Positions 1 through 11,705 of a stretch of 64,000 bases of DNA are shown here, one piece after another. A model generated the notes under the pieces. It was not told the origin of the DNA and ran no database searches. It saw only the letters and a program-made list of their open reading frames with translations. Made by a program: the position numbers and the translations under genes. Position 1 is the first letter of the stretch, and each line of letters starts with the position of its first letter. This DNA comes from Sipunculus nudus (taxonomy: Eukaryota > Annelida > Sipuncula > Golfingiida > Sipunculidae), in assembly GCA_026874595.1 (NCBI GenBank), contig CM049322.1, positions 44,578,840-44,642,839 of the forward strand. The letters are read 5' to 3'.

Positions 1-273
1 ACATGTCTAGACAGGTACTGTTTATATGATCAATTGCATTTTTCTAGCAAAATACAGGAGGTAAGCTTTCCTCTAGTTTAATTTTATTAGCGGGCTCACA
101 TATACAGTCATTTATTTTTATTTTTTTAACGTAAGTCAGTAAGTCTAGGACCTGATTTTTCATCGCAAGATAACAAATGTCTTTATTAATTGTCACTCCT
201 TTAGAACTGCATGCTGTATTCAAGACCAAAATTAAAGGTATATCTTACAGAGTTTATATTCAGGGTGATTTTT

Positions 274-448
274 TTACAAAAATTTCTTGAAAATCTCTAT
301 TAGGTTTGTATAAATCATGAATAAAATGTATTCAATGTCATCAAACAATCTTTCGTGTACTGATTTACTTGCTATTTTGAAGAATAGGTTACTCCAAAGG
401 GAATGCAATAAGACTTGAGGATCTGGAGGTAAAAATAATGTAATACAA
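274..448 (-). CDS. possible 3' coding exon of an unrecognised gene
   Basis: An open frame starts after a CAG acceptor-like site and runs 57 codons to a TAA. The translation has balanced composition, with stretches such as LFLPPDPQVLLHSLWSN and SVHERLFDDIEYILF, and reads more like protein than chance AT-rich ORFs nearby. I recognise no family. A second open stretch on the same strand at 44-229, containing INKDICYLAMKNQVLDLL, lies just downstream. A gtaaga donor-like site near 246 and a CAG near 212 would make only a 35-nt intron between them, which is unusually short. This could be a real 3' exon, a decayed gene or chance. Confidence 0.25.
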
Positions 449-568
449 CTGTTGATGGCGTTCGAGGAAACCGTAGAAGCCGGAGAAAACCTCGGACGGG
501 TCACATCACATACATCATAGCCATTCCGGATCGAACGCGAGTTTCCAGGGAGAGAGCCGAGCTTTTAT

Positions 569-571
<3 letters not shown>

Positions 572-621
<50 letters not shown>

Positions 622-728
622 AATATATATATATATTGGTACAAATAAAAAAATAATATGATCACAAATAATAAAATATTAAAAAAATTGTGAACTTAAA
701 TCAAATCAAAATTCCAATATCTGTTAAT

Positions 729-761
<33 letters not shown>

Positions 762-814
762 TTATACATATATATATATATACATACATAAATGCATATA
801 TATATTATATTATA

Positions 815-849
<35 letters not shown>

Positions 850-850
850 C
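572..850. repeat. CA/TA microsatellite complex
   Basis: A (CA)n run passes into (TA)n, then about 90 bases of AT-rich unique sequence, then more interrupted (TA)n. There is no coding content. Confidence 0.9.
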
Positions 851-851
851 G

Positions 852-915
852 AACATGAATACACAGAAAAAGTCGTGTCATCGGCAGTGAACCGACTTTT
901 CTGTTTATTCATGTT
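852..915. repeat. hairpin-forming inverted repeat between TA tracts
   Basis: The left arm AACATGAATACACAGAAAAA followed by GTCG is mirrored by CGACTTTTCTGTTTATTCAT followed by GTT, giving arms of about 23 bp with two or three differences and a loop of about 17 bases. It is flanked on both sides by (TA)n. It may be a miniature inverted-repeat element that inserted into a TA tract. Confidence 0.65.
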
Positions 916-966
916 TTATTTATATATGAAATGAATCAGCTTGGCTATTCATTCATCCTACTATAT

Positions 967-968
<2 letters not shown>

Positions 969-1026
<58 letters not shown>

Positions 1027-1031
1027 TATAT
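969..1031. repeat. (TA)n microsatellite
   Basis: Near-perfect TA dinucleotide run of about 60 bases. Confidence 0.95.
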
Positions 1032-4018
1032 TGTTTCAACAGTGTTTTGTCAACTGTGTAGCCCTCGATATTTCCAAGTAGTCACTCGTCATTGTGAAAA
1101 GCAGGTTTGTGTCACAAAGATTACGAATCTTTTTTAACTGAGCGTGGACTATCTGCATGAATACCCTGCATGTTCTATCACACCTGACCACACAGGTTAA
1201 CTGCTTCCTTGGTGGAATGTGTATTGAAACCGAATAAATAAGGCACCCCCTATAAAACCATCAGGTAGATGGAAACTTCCATGCAGCATACAGCTGATAA
1301 AAAGGGTTGCCTGGATAATATGTGTGAGACTAATATTTGTCCTTAACAAAAGATAAAAAAGGCACCCTTTCATCCGAGGCAATTCAAGTCAGACAAGTCC
1401 GTTTAAATATTACCAACTGTGCGAGTTTAGACACGTTCTTTGGTTGTCTCAAGTCACACACAATTAATACCATTAGCATATCCCGGTCGTAGTTAAATAT
1501 TCATGTATTAAAATTATTGTCGCGTAAATTACGGGATATTATGGGACATAGCCAGGATTGAGGTCGGGGATTGGGCTGTAATCAACTGCGGGTCCAGAAA
1601 TTCCAGAGGGGGGGGGGGGGGGCCTTAGATTTGGTTGGCGTTTGTTTGGTATTATGAAAACTAAGTATAATATGTATAATATAATATATAGATGTATTAA
1701 CTATTACTACGTTATATATTTTTTTTTAAATCCATTAATGAAATATGTTTTTCTACTAAGGTTAATTACAGGTACAAGTACAGGTTCCCATATTCGGAAA
1801 TGTTTTGAATATGCAACGTTAAGAGGTTATTATGAGGCAATTTTCACACAATTCTGTTCATCAGAAACTATTTTCTGATGTCATTGCATAATATAGTCAA
1901 ACTGTATAAGGGTTTCATATATAACATTCAAACTTTCTTCAAACGATGGACACTTAGCATTTTACCGTTTTCCTTGGTCTCAACAGCACACTACTCAGCA
2001 GAGCTCTGATGCAACCATTATTATAATAACGTTCTTTATTGTAATAATTATTGCAATGGTGGTTATGGTAATACTGTTTAATTACAATAGTGGTTGAAGT
2101 TGCCGGCGGAAATTTTCCCCAGTTTCTTTGAGATTCTTCCAAACGAAGATATTCCCTGAAAATAACACACAATTTTCACCCTGTACCCCCCTCCCCCGTA
2201 AAGCAGCAGTGTGTATTTTATATGTTTTGCACTAGTTACCTTTAATACAATAGTGACCATGTCGAGCAACCACAATTGTAATAACGTTTAACTATTGTAA
2301 TTAAAACTATTAGCCACATTATATTAAAATTAAAATCTTTCATCGTTCATCCTCAGTAAAAAGACTCAGTTATATCCCACGGAAGTATACGGCTCACACC
2401 AGAAGGCTTGTCATCGTAATCCTGACATGCGAATGCACATTTCTTATCCAGTCGGTCATAGGGCAAAATATATGTCTTCTTTATGTCTTTACAGCCAACA
2501 TAACAAATATAAAGTGGCTATAGCTTTATATGTAGTTAAGATTATTGTTTAAGTTAGACTTTTATCCATATTTGTTAGCAGTCGTTATTCCGCAATATGA
2601 CCTATACAGTATGCATAGCGTTTCGGTAACTGTAATAACGTTGCTTTTCGATTCGTATAGATTTAACGGTATATTGATACACCCCTAATAGATATCTCTT
2701 GTGTCATGTGATATTTGATATTTTCTAGATGAATGATGTACGTTTTTATTTGTGCACGCATTATTGAGTTGAAATATTTGCAATATGATACACACACATA
2801 CACACTCATATATATGCACTTTGCAGATATACCAATCTCCGTATCTTCGATATGCCCATAATATTGGTACAAATCACTCCTCTTTAATGTCATTTATACA
2901 ACATCCGGACACTTCAACACGTGTCCTGTTTGTCATTGAAACATATAAAAAGCACCTAAACTTTGAACTTAACACAAATACTCTCATTTTACATGTCATG
3001 ATAAGCATGTACATGTATAGAGTATATGACCTTGACGAGTGCATATATCCTCTTGAGAGTGGAAAATTTCCGAGACGGTCATTTCCCAGAAGAAAGGTGT
3101 GAAAACCTCGAGCCTCGTTTTCGGTCACTTATTGTCACGTGACGTTCATCTATTGGCTGTTTGTGACTGTTGGTTAATCGTTAAGGTGAGCATTACTTGG
3201 ATACACCAGCTGCCAGCGGGTCACACGAGTAGACAGGGAGGTAAGAATAATTATGTCTTTATAAATTATATCACTACCGAAATTATCTGGAATTATTCCC
3301 CATATATAATTTAATATTATGATAATCATTACAAGAACTTTAATTTAGCATAACAGCATATACAGAACGCAGTGTTTTAGAATATATCCTTCTTTTATCG
3401 AGAAACTTCATTAGTCATTAAAAATGTAATGTCTGGAAGATTTATGACTCCGATTTAATAAGCCTGTGGACTAATTTTCTAAATTTTCGAAATATATTTC
3501 AAATATACCTTGTTGATTTTCACTCCTTTGTTTATACACTTGAAAATAAGTTTAGATTACTGACGAAAACATTCAATGCACTTTCAGTGGCGACATTGGC
3601 CCTTAGAGCGATATATCAATTTGGACTGGATATTTGGGGAGAGAGTATGAGAAGGGGTTTCAACATTTAGTAATTTTCTATCTGTAATTTTAAAGAGCAT
3701 AGAACATTATTTTTAATTTGCAAAGAAAAGCGAAAAAAAAGGGGGGGGGGCTGAATCTGTCACTGATTTGTATACATGTATACCTAGTGACAGCCGTGCC
3801 ATTGTATTTACCCTTGTACACAGAAATTAGATTCTACATATCGAGTGTTAATGGATCAAATAACATAAACAAAGCGCACTTTCGGTGTAAATCTTCCCGA
3901 ACGAAGTACTCTGCACCTAAATGTGTCATTATAACAATATGGGCCTATTTAAACATCTGACATGTATCAATTTAAGATAACCCGTTGAATCTTCAATAGA
4001 AAACAGACTAGAAAAGCA
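1032..4018. other. AT-rich non-coding stretch
   Basis: No supportable gene. Contains a run of 15 G at 1608-1622 and 10 G at 3741-3750. Donor-like sites at about 3187 (gtgagc) and 3241 (gtaaga) follow a somewhat GC-richer segment from 3050 and could mark a 5' untranslated exon of the Ly6-type gene downstream; this is speculation. Confidence 0.5.
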
Positions 4019-4057
4019 ATGATCCCATACTGCACAGGATGTTTGTTCTTATTATGT
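4019..4057 (+). CDS. possible signal-peptide exon of the Ly6-type gene
   Basis: ATG opens a 13-codon exon with hydrophobic core CLFLLC, ending in phase 0 before a gtatgt donor. The next recognised exon of the Ly6-type gene starts in phase 0, so the two would join in frame and place Ala-Ala-Thr before the first domain cysteine, a plausible cleavage region. The leader would be short, and a stop codon lies upstream in frame. It is chosen only on phase, position and hydrophobicity; the true leader exon may lie further upstream. Confidence 0.22.
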
Positions 4058-4085
4058 GTATGTGTTTAACATATGGAGTTCAAAA

Positions 4086-4345
4086 CCGGCTTCTGTTGCT
4101 CAGGGATGGGACACTTTGCCCAACAGTCGTATTTCACTCACAAACGAGTGCGCCTTTTGAGGGTTCCTCGGTGTTTTGACCTAGCAATGGGGGATAACAC
4201 GCACCCAGGACTCGTGTTGACTCAAGAATTATTGCGTGAAGGCGGTTCTTACGTAGTCCGAAAGCGAAATGGAATTCTACAGATGTACATACTACTTATT
4301 TCAGCATTCAAAACATATAGGCGGTTACCTCCACCAAAAAAAAAA
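4086..4345 (+). mobile_element. diverged, internally deleted tRNA-derived SINE
   Basis: It aligns with the complete SINE at 36325-36723. It keeps the head CCGGCTTCTGTTGCTCAGGG (a diverged Pol III A box), the body segment ACAAACGAGTGCGCC, the segment GTAGTCCGAAAGCG, and the tail GGCGGTTACCTCCACC followed by poly-A. The B-box part of the head and about 100 bases of body are missing, so this copy is dead. It lies upstream of the second Ly6 exon, in intron 1 if the proposed leader exon is right. Confidence 0.85.
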
Positions 4346-4624
4346 TCTTTAAAAATGTTAAAAAAAATTGAGGAAGGACCACTTGCCCCAAATGAGAAGA
4401 ACCAGAGTTTATAAAAAGCAGCTTGGCAAATAGGGACATAACAACTTTCAAACCTAAGCAACCAACCATGTTCAGATACCTATTTTCCTTTTTTTATCAA
4501 AGTTTTTTTTTTTTAAAAAAAAGCAAAGCAAGGCAGAAGTCAAGTAGATTCAACAAAGCAGTTGTATGGCTGTTCTCTAATACATACATGGCTCAATATG
4601 TGTTATTTTCGAATTCCAGCGTAG

Positions 4625-4726
4625 GCCGCCACTGAGTGCTTCAGTTGTAACTCGGGAACGGATTCCGGGTGCAATGATCCGTTCTCGAACAACAACAAAG
4701 TTGCTTGTGACAACCAAAAATGCTTT
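4625..4726 (+). CDS. Ly6/uPAR (three-finger) protein, N-terminal half exon
   Basis: This 34-codon exon encodes the first half of a Ly6/three-finger domain. It begins AATECFSC, the usual start of the mature domain, and has five cysteines in the order CxxC, C, C, C. It ends in CF exactly at a gtaagt donor, phase 0. The acceptor is the TAG directly before GCC: using the CAG five bases earlier would bring an in-frame TAG into the exon. The following exon at 6603 starts in phase 0 and supplies the other five cysteines, so together they give the canonical ten-cysteine fold. Ly6 proteins of this type are usually GPI-anchored at the outer cell surface and act in adhesion, signalling or channel modulation. 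The ligand cannot be told from sequence. Confidence 0.75.
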
Positions 4727-6602
4727 GTAAGTTTTCAGTTACATTTCCTCCTTGCCCTAATGTTTTGCTAACTTATTGATTTTACTGTTTGCTTTTGCAA
4801 CCAATACATATTTTGTACAACCACTCCCATTGGCCCCATTGCACAAATACTTTTTGCGTGCTTGACTGGTCAATTCTGGTCTTCTTTGATCAATTTAAAC
4901 CTTACAGGTTCATGGATTTTTTAGATATATGCATAACAAATTGCATTTGCTACAATGCATGAAATATTATAAAACATATTTTTGGTCAGCATACACTGAC
5001 ATTCATTTGAGTTATTACGATCAGCCTTTATCGTTCGCCCATCCGATTGCCCGATCGTCCGTTAACAGTACACATATCTTAAACGTAGAACTTATTGTGC
5101 ACCCAGGCCTTGAACAAGTCACCTGGAAACTCAAAATTATGTGACGGTGATATCCTGATAGCCCAGACAAAAAAAAAATAAAATAATGTTTTAGTGGCTG
5201 GAAATCTTAACCCATCGGCGTAGCAACTGCTTTCCATAAATATTGGTAGATCTGCTTAAAGTTTTCTTTTTAATTTGCAATTATATCACAGTTACCTATA
5301 TTTTGTGATCTTTAGAAAAAAGCCTGAGTTAAATTCCTTGAAAATCTTCGGGACAAATTTTAACCTTTCAACCTTTAGGCCTCGCTCCCAACATCCATGG
5401 ATGTAATTGTAAAGTCCCCTTTGAAACCTGATATATACTGTAATATGCGAACTATGGGATGTACCATGACTGGATGCATAAATTTAAAGTATTCAACTTG
5501 CAACTTGGAAAAATCGATCTTTCGTTATCGAGGTATTAAGAAAGTGCTTTCCTTTTTTTTTTTTTTTTTATGCTCTTATTCTGCTCGAAACTGGCTTGTC
5601 TAATTATACCAGATACTACTGTTGTAAGTCTACTGTTGTTTAGTATTTCTGCCAACGGCGCCGGATACACTCACGCAGCGGTATACACTTCACTATTTAT
5701 GAATCTCCTTCATCGTTACCGCTGCTAGGAATAGCAAGATTGACTTGGTTTCACAAGCACCGGATGCACAAAGCAAGGCATTGTCATCAGACCAATGAGA
5801 GCATGGTGTCTCATTTTGCATTCAGCTTCAAGTTTTATCCCTCCACAACCAGCTCTCGCTGGTCTGATTTCACCGGATATGACACCAGGAATCAGCTGAA
5901 TGAGATCCGGGTGTAGTATATGCTTACGGGGTGTAGAAGCCGGCACACTGAGAAGGCTAAACGAAAGTCTAACAGTGGATGGTGTTGGTCAGTGTTGAAA
6001 TGAATGTGAATTTAGCTATAAAAAAAGAAAAACATGGACAAATGCAATATGTAAATCGTTCAGACATTTGTAAGTAGGTATGTAAAATGGCAGCCATAAG
6101 TCGCATATTCACTTTCTCAAAATGTGTATGTTAATGAACGACGATTTTGAATGGAAGTGAGAAAATAAAAGAGGTTAAACTGAATCTTATAAAATATTTG
6201 AAATATGAACATCCTATAAATCCGCTAGTAAGTATAATGTTTTTTTATTAATCTTCGGTTTGTTACTTTGATCGGCTGTTCATTGGTTATATGATTACTT
6301 TGTTAATTTGTCTGTTAGCAAATTATAACAAACATTATGAGCGGGTGGTCATGAAAAATGATGAAGTTTAGCGAAATTCACTCAAATAATTTTTTGAGAT
6401 ATTCTGTATCTAAAACATAACAATGTGAGAATCTCCTGTCCTTTTGAACTGACCCTGATCTTACCAACGAATGTGTGAACGGAGACACCATTTTTTGGAC
6501 GTCAATTCATATATTTTTTTGCACAAAGCGACGATGTTTGAATATATAGAGTACTAAAAGGTATACAACTATATAAAAATAATTATTTAAATCTTACTTC
6601 AG
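4727..6602 (+). other. intron of the Ly6-type gene
   Basis: It has a gtaagt donor and a cttcag acceptor. It holds homopolymer T runs (about 5553-5569) and a GC-richer patch at 5650-5960 that is open on the minus strand for 73 codons but has no recognisable motif. No further cysteine exon was found, and the two flanking exons already complete the domain. Confidence 0.6.
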
Positions 6603-6821
6603 AAAGCAACGGGACAGCTGAACGGACAAACGTCCACAATGAGAGGTTGCGGGAATCCCGCGGGGATTGGACCCTGCGTAGCTGGGGAAGGTACGATCCA
6701 AGGTGTTAAGTTTCAGTATCTATGCTGTGATGGTAACAACTGCAACGGCGTCGGCGTGGCCTCTTTCAATCCAATGCTGACCTTTGTGCTAGTTGCTGTG
6801 CTTTTCACGTTCTTCATGTGA
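6603..6821 (+). CDS. Ly6/uPAR (three-finger) protein, C-terminal exon with GPI signal
   Basis: After the cttcag acceptor the frame is open in phase 0 for 72 codons to TGA. Features in order: RGC, then GPC, then the family hallmark CCDGNNCN, then a spacer and a hydrophobic tail (MLTFVLVAVLFTFFM) ending at the stop. This is the usual C-terminal signal for cleavage and GPI attachment. Joined to the exon at 4625 it gives a mature region of 106 residues including the tail, normal for a single-domain Ly6 protein. AATAAA signals occur at 7234 and 7264. An ATG at 6639 is internal and is not the start. No frameshift or stop was seen, so the gene appears intact apart from the uncertain leader exon. Confidence 0.8.
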   Translation, partial: KATGQLNGQTSTMRGCGNPAGIGPCVAGEGTIQGVKFQYLCCDGNNCNGVGVASFNPMLTFVLVAVLFTFFM

Positions 6822-7689
6822 TAGTTAATTAAACGCAATGTTCTTATATTGTTTTCTTATGACCAAGCTTGAATCGTCATAAAATAATTCAGTGATATAT
6901 TTTGATTTCCTGGACTGAATTTTTTTCACAAAAGCAAAAAGCAGACACTTTGTATGCATAGAAGGACAGTTTAAAAAATATTTAATGTGCTGTTTCCTTT
7001 AAGTGTTTTATATAACATCCGCTTACGTTAAGATGTATTTTATGACACAGGTAATTTGATTAGGACGCACAAAGAAGTGCACATTATGAAATGGGCTGAT
7101 TTTTAACCCTGATTTGTTATGGCTATTTAAATATATCAGACAATTGTTGACGTATGTACTCTTGCAGTATTTAATGCCTAGACCTTAAATTTTAATAATT
7201 CAAGTATTTGGAGGCATTTTTTTCTCTTGAAAGAATAAAACTTGTACTACAGATCAAGAAAGCAATAAATGAAACTCTACACTTAATATGTTTTTTTTTT
7301 ATGTGCTGAATGATTCTAAGAGAAGTGTCTTTGCATGTACATTAAATAGTTCCGTATTTCTTTGATGTAATGTTCCATCTGAACACTTGAGGGACTTTAT
7401 CTTACTTTTGGCATAAAGAGGAACTATGTTTTCTTACTTATTGTCTCCTGATTAAATGGCTTTGGTGTCGGAAGTACGGAATTAATATTTTTTTGTCCCT
7501 AGCTTTCTTAGAACATGAAGATTTAGCAAAAACGATTTTCCATTCCCCTCGATGCACGAGGTTCTGGATTAGTTGTACTGTAGTTTGACCACTGACGGAC
7601 GTATAGACGGAGAGTAGAAAAATCGGATTGTTACTACACCTTTCTGGTTAACATCAGGTTTTATATAACTGGTTTTGGTCTCTGAAATA
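6822..7689. other. 3' UTR and intergenic AT-rich sequence
   Basis: Probably the 3' UTR of the Ly6-type gene as far as one of the AATAAA signals at 7234 or 7264, then unique sequence without coding signal. Confidence 0.5.
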
Positions 7690-8935
7690 GTCCTGCAAAC
7701 CTCCGTACCTTGCAAACAACAGCATTGGCCCAGATTATTAACGAACAAAGGACTGCCTGACCCCACAGTATTAAGAACAAGTAACCTCCTCCCCGCAACA
7801 GTAAGAACAACAAAAAGTACCCCATCGCATTTAGAACGAACAACCTCCTTACCCTACAGCATTTAGAACGGAAAACCTCCCTAAACCGCAGTATTCAGAA
7901 CCAAAAACCTCCACAGCATTTTGAACAAACAAACAACTATCCAGTGATATTCAGAACCAGCTTCCTTCATACCCCATAGTATTCAGAACAAGCAACCCCT
8001 CTATCCACAGGGGATTTAGAGTGAACCACCCCCTACCCATCAGTATTAAGAACAAAAAAAACCATCCCCACGGCAGTTAGAACAAAAAAAAACAGCCTCC
8101 ATACCCCGTAGTATTTGGAACAAGCAACATCCCTACCTCGCAGTTTTCAGAACCAACAACCTCTCTACCCAACTTAATTAAGAACAAACAAGCCCCCTCC
8201 CCGTAGAATTCAGGACTAACAAACTCCCTACCCCACAGCACTAAGAACAAACAATCTCCCTACCCCGCAATATTCAGAACCAATAACCTTCCTAACCCAC
8301 AGCATTTAGAAAAAACAACCCCTATATCCAGCAATTTCAGAACAAGCAACCCTCCCACCCCGTAGTATTAAGAAAAAACAACCTCCCTATCCCCAAGCAT
8401 TTAGAACGAACAACCTCGCTACCTCGCAGTATTCAGAACCAACAACCTCCCTACCTCAAAACATTTTTAACAAACAACCTCTCGACCCCATAGCATTCAG
8501 GACCAAACAGCATCCCTACTCCGCAGTTTTCAGAACCAACTAACTCCCAACCAAACAGCATTTAGAACAAACGACCTCTCTACCCCGCAGTATTCAGATC
8601 CAACAACATCCCCAACGCAAAGGGTTTAGATCAAGCAACCTCCATACCCCAAAGCGTTCAAACTAGCAATCCCCTTACCCGACAGCGTTTAGAAACAACA
8701 AACTCTCTACCAAACAGCGTTTATAACTAACAAAACCCTTTCCTCCATTCTTCCCCACAATATTTTAAAGTCCCAACCTCCCTATCCCGCAGTATTCACA
8801 ACAATCACCCCCTACCCCGCACTATTCAGAGCAATCAACCTCCCTACCTCACCGTATTTAGAAAGAACAACGTCCCTACAACGTAATATTCAGAACCTAC
8901 AACCTCCGTGCTACCCCCCCCCCCCCCCAACACAC
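7690..8935. repeat. degenerate minisatellite of about 32 bp
   Basis: About 38 imperfect copies of a unit near 32 bp that carries an AGAACnAACAACCTC core followed by CTACCCCGCAGTATT. The copies vary in length and sequence throughout. There is no spacer/repeat alternation. It ends in 15 C at 8914-8928 and a short CA run. Confidence 0.9.
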
Positions 8936-8971
8936 ACACACGATTCCGATATCCGGCCACGTCCGTTTGAG

Positions 8972-9413
8972 TTAAAGGGGCCCATTCACCTATCTGACCT
9001 TATAAACTGAAGGTTATTCCTTGGAGCTTTTATAAAGGTAGGCCAGAAAACGTTGATATCACGATCATGGACTGCTTGTTTTGTTTCTATCCACGTGTTT
9101 ATGATATGTTGGGGCCTGCCAAAATAATCAAAGCAAAATCAAGAATTGCATCTGGTAGCAAGTCAGATAAGCCAGAGCCTTGCAAACTGCGTCTTGCAAC
9201 AAGTGACCTTTCTACCAGGATACATGTTTCTTCCCGGTTTGTCAACATATATGTGTTTACAAACATGTTTTTGATAAAAAAAAGTTTGTACATACTTCAT
9301 GAAGGCATTATAAGAACTTTCTTAAACCAAAATTTAGATCATTAATATATTCACACAGGAAGCCAAATATCATATATATATTTTTCATAAGGTAGGTGAA
9401 TGGGCACCTTTAA
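8972..9413. mobile_element. TTAA-flanked inverted-repeat element (piggyBac-type MITE candidate)
   Basis: A TTAA at 8972-8975 is followed by AGGGGCCCATTCACCTA. At the other end TAGGTGAATGGGCACCT is followed by TTAA at 9410-9413. The terminal repeats match over 17 bases with one difference. The internal 400 bases encode no transposase. TTAA target duplication is characteristic of piggyBac-type transposons, so this is probably a non-autonomous derivative. Assignment to that superfamily rests only on the target site. Confidence 0.7.
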
Positions 9414-10639
9414 GCAACCTACAGCTAACCTAACCGACGCAAGCACGTACTTCCTCCCCAGTTGAAGGATTTATGGCTAATATATAGGAGTTTTATGCAT
9501 TTGTCTGAAGAAGCACTGAAAACACGAAATCTTCCAACTATCAATTAACACTACTCTGACTGATAGTGCTCTCAGTGAATAATTTTACATGTTTCGTAAT
9601 TACAAGTTAACAATGTCAGCAGTTTCGTATTGAGGAGCTTATGAGTAGTTTAACATAATTTTCTATTCAAACTGAGCTCTTTCAAGAAAGAATGTAAAAT
9701 CGACTCTATCTTGTACCTTGACCAGTTTAATTTTATCATTATAAGGGGTCTATTCTGGACAGGTAATAACCTCCGCCAAGGTTAGATTTTTACTCATACC
9801 TGTTTATATGTTGGCTTTCTTGGTTGCCTATTGCACAAAAATAACTACTTAAACTATTCCACAAAAACAAGATTAACATTGTATAGTTTGATACTATAAC
9901 ACTAGGGGACGATCTATATAAAATTTATTGTAGAAATAAATAATAGTAAAAACAAAAATAAGATAATAAAGATACCTACAGTTAGTTTAAATAAACAAAA
10001 ATATACCACATCTATGCAAATCATAACATGTTCAATTAAAACTGATGAGTTAGAATATGTGATTGAGAATGGTCACTTTAGTAATCCAATGAATCTGCTG
10101 CCACAGCTTTTGTACAGCGCAGCACTTGTATAATAGATCGCCGTTTCAGATTTTACGTATGTGACCTCTCGCTCTAAGCTGAGGACTGGTATCGTGGTCA
10201 AGGTGGAACATATTATGACTTAACAAGCTATTCTTTGGGCAAAGCAGGCTGCCGTTTTTTCCTTAATCTCACTAAATTACATCCTGAGCCTTACTGTCCC
10301 AAAAAGTATATTTTTTTAGATATAGTTTGTTTATTTATTTATTATCCTTGTGACATTTACATCATGTTTTAACATTTACTTCATATACATACATATTCTA
10401 AGGTGTACCTAGCCCTCTCGAAAAATTAATGTCACCAATTACTTAACATGTTATCAATGCAGGTTGAAATAATACATATACAAAAACAATGTAATATTGA
10501 ACCGGACTTGTCCACTTTATATGAACAACATATTGCTGCGAGTGCTCCATATGTCTCTTATATAACGAAGTAATATTACGAATTCATTCACAATCACGTA
10601 TATTATTTTTTCTTCATCATTCATACTGATGAAGTCTGG
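9414..10639. other. AT-rich non-coding stretch
   Basis: No gene recognised. The part after about 10320 may be the 3' end of the LINE remnant that follows on the minus strand. Confidence 0.5.
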
Positions 10640-11705
10640 GTTCCTGTCGTATATATTATCATACAACTATTTCCTCCTTTCCGAATAAACGGGGCATTGA
10701 CAGATAAAATGAACCTAATCCTCAACTTTTTACTCTCACAAAGTTCATATATTCTTTCTTCAATATTCATTTTTCTTTATGGCCCTGTCCCCGAATGCTT
10801 AATATTCTTGAAACGCCCAGTTTCTATATTTAATGGTAATATAGAAAATCCTTAGTTGGGCCATAAGTGATATTTGTTTCTGCGGTAAAAGTATAGTAAA
10901 GTATCCTTCACTACTCACTTTAGATCTTAACTTTAAATAGGTTCGTAATTTCCGCATACTGTTGCCTTTAATTAACCAATCAGTATCAACATATTCTTTC
11001 ATATTCTTCTCTGTTTGTGTTTATGGTTAGTGTCTGGCTTTAGTGTAAATATTAAGTAGATTTATAAAATATAGGTTTTGTTTACTCTTCGTAGACTTTT
11101 TTTTATTTTGATTATAATCCCATTTGAATATCCTTTTCGTTAAACAATGATTATTCGTTTTTTAAAGACTGTTCCAGTATCTCAAAATGTTTAGTAGTCT
11201 TCTGCTCCTACAACCAAACCATCTCATCTTGCCATAAAAAGAAGGAATAGAACAAAATCTGTATACCCCAAGAAAATATCTAATTGCTCTCTGCTGAATT
11301 TTAGCGCCATGCATGCGATTTTACGTATCCCTATATTCCAGAAGCGTAGTCGATGACTGGAACCACACCTGAATGGAACAGTTCATAAAAAAATACCATA
11401 CGTAATATCTTTGTAATTCTTAAATTTTGATATTATTGCACCTTATTGCTTAGATTTTTTTCTGAACTCACATTATAAGCCATATGCTCATTTAAATTCA
11501 ATCCAAAATACTTATATCCACTAACTATCTCTAATTCCTGACTATTAAGCATGAATATAAATTTGTTAACCTTTTCATGCAATTTCTAGAATGCATTATC
11601 TTTGTTTTGAATTTTGCTCCATAGCAGAAATTAAGGTCTGTAACTCTCCCTCTGACTTAGCAAAGTACTATAGCAAGAGTACTATATTGTCTGCGTAAAA
11701 TACAA
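10640..11705 (-). mobile_element. decayed LINE: reverse-transcriptase C-terminal part
   Basis: Read on the minus strand, broken frames still show reverse-transcriptase signatures in the right order. These are FYADNIVLL (the catalytic YxDD box with the second Asp changed to Asn), KSEGELQTLISAMEQNS, then GYKYFGLNLNEHMAY, then LFHSGVVPVIDYASGI. This order and wording are typical of Jockey/CR1-type non-LTR elements. Many stop codons and frameshifts are present, so the copy is inactive. No endonuclease or 5' end was found. Confidence 0.8.

Noticed and set aside
3099-3314. Leader-like frame before the Ly6 exons
   Set aside because: It lacks an ATG, and the hydrophobic run is interrupted by polar residues; only a UTR exon is conceivable here.
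4073-4414. 113-codon open frame
   Set aside because: It runs along a decayed SINE whose other copies are not open in this frame.
7690-8935. Regular 32-bp repeats resembling a CRISPR array
   Set aside because: There are no conserved repeats separated by unique spacers, the units are contiguous and degenerate, no cas genes are present, and the genome is eukaryotic.
9067-9345. 92-codon open frame
   Set aside because: It lies inside the TTAA inverted-repeat element, has no transposase motif and has no supporting context.
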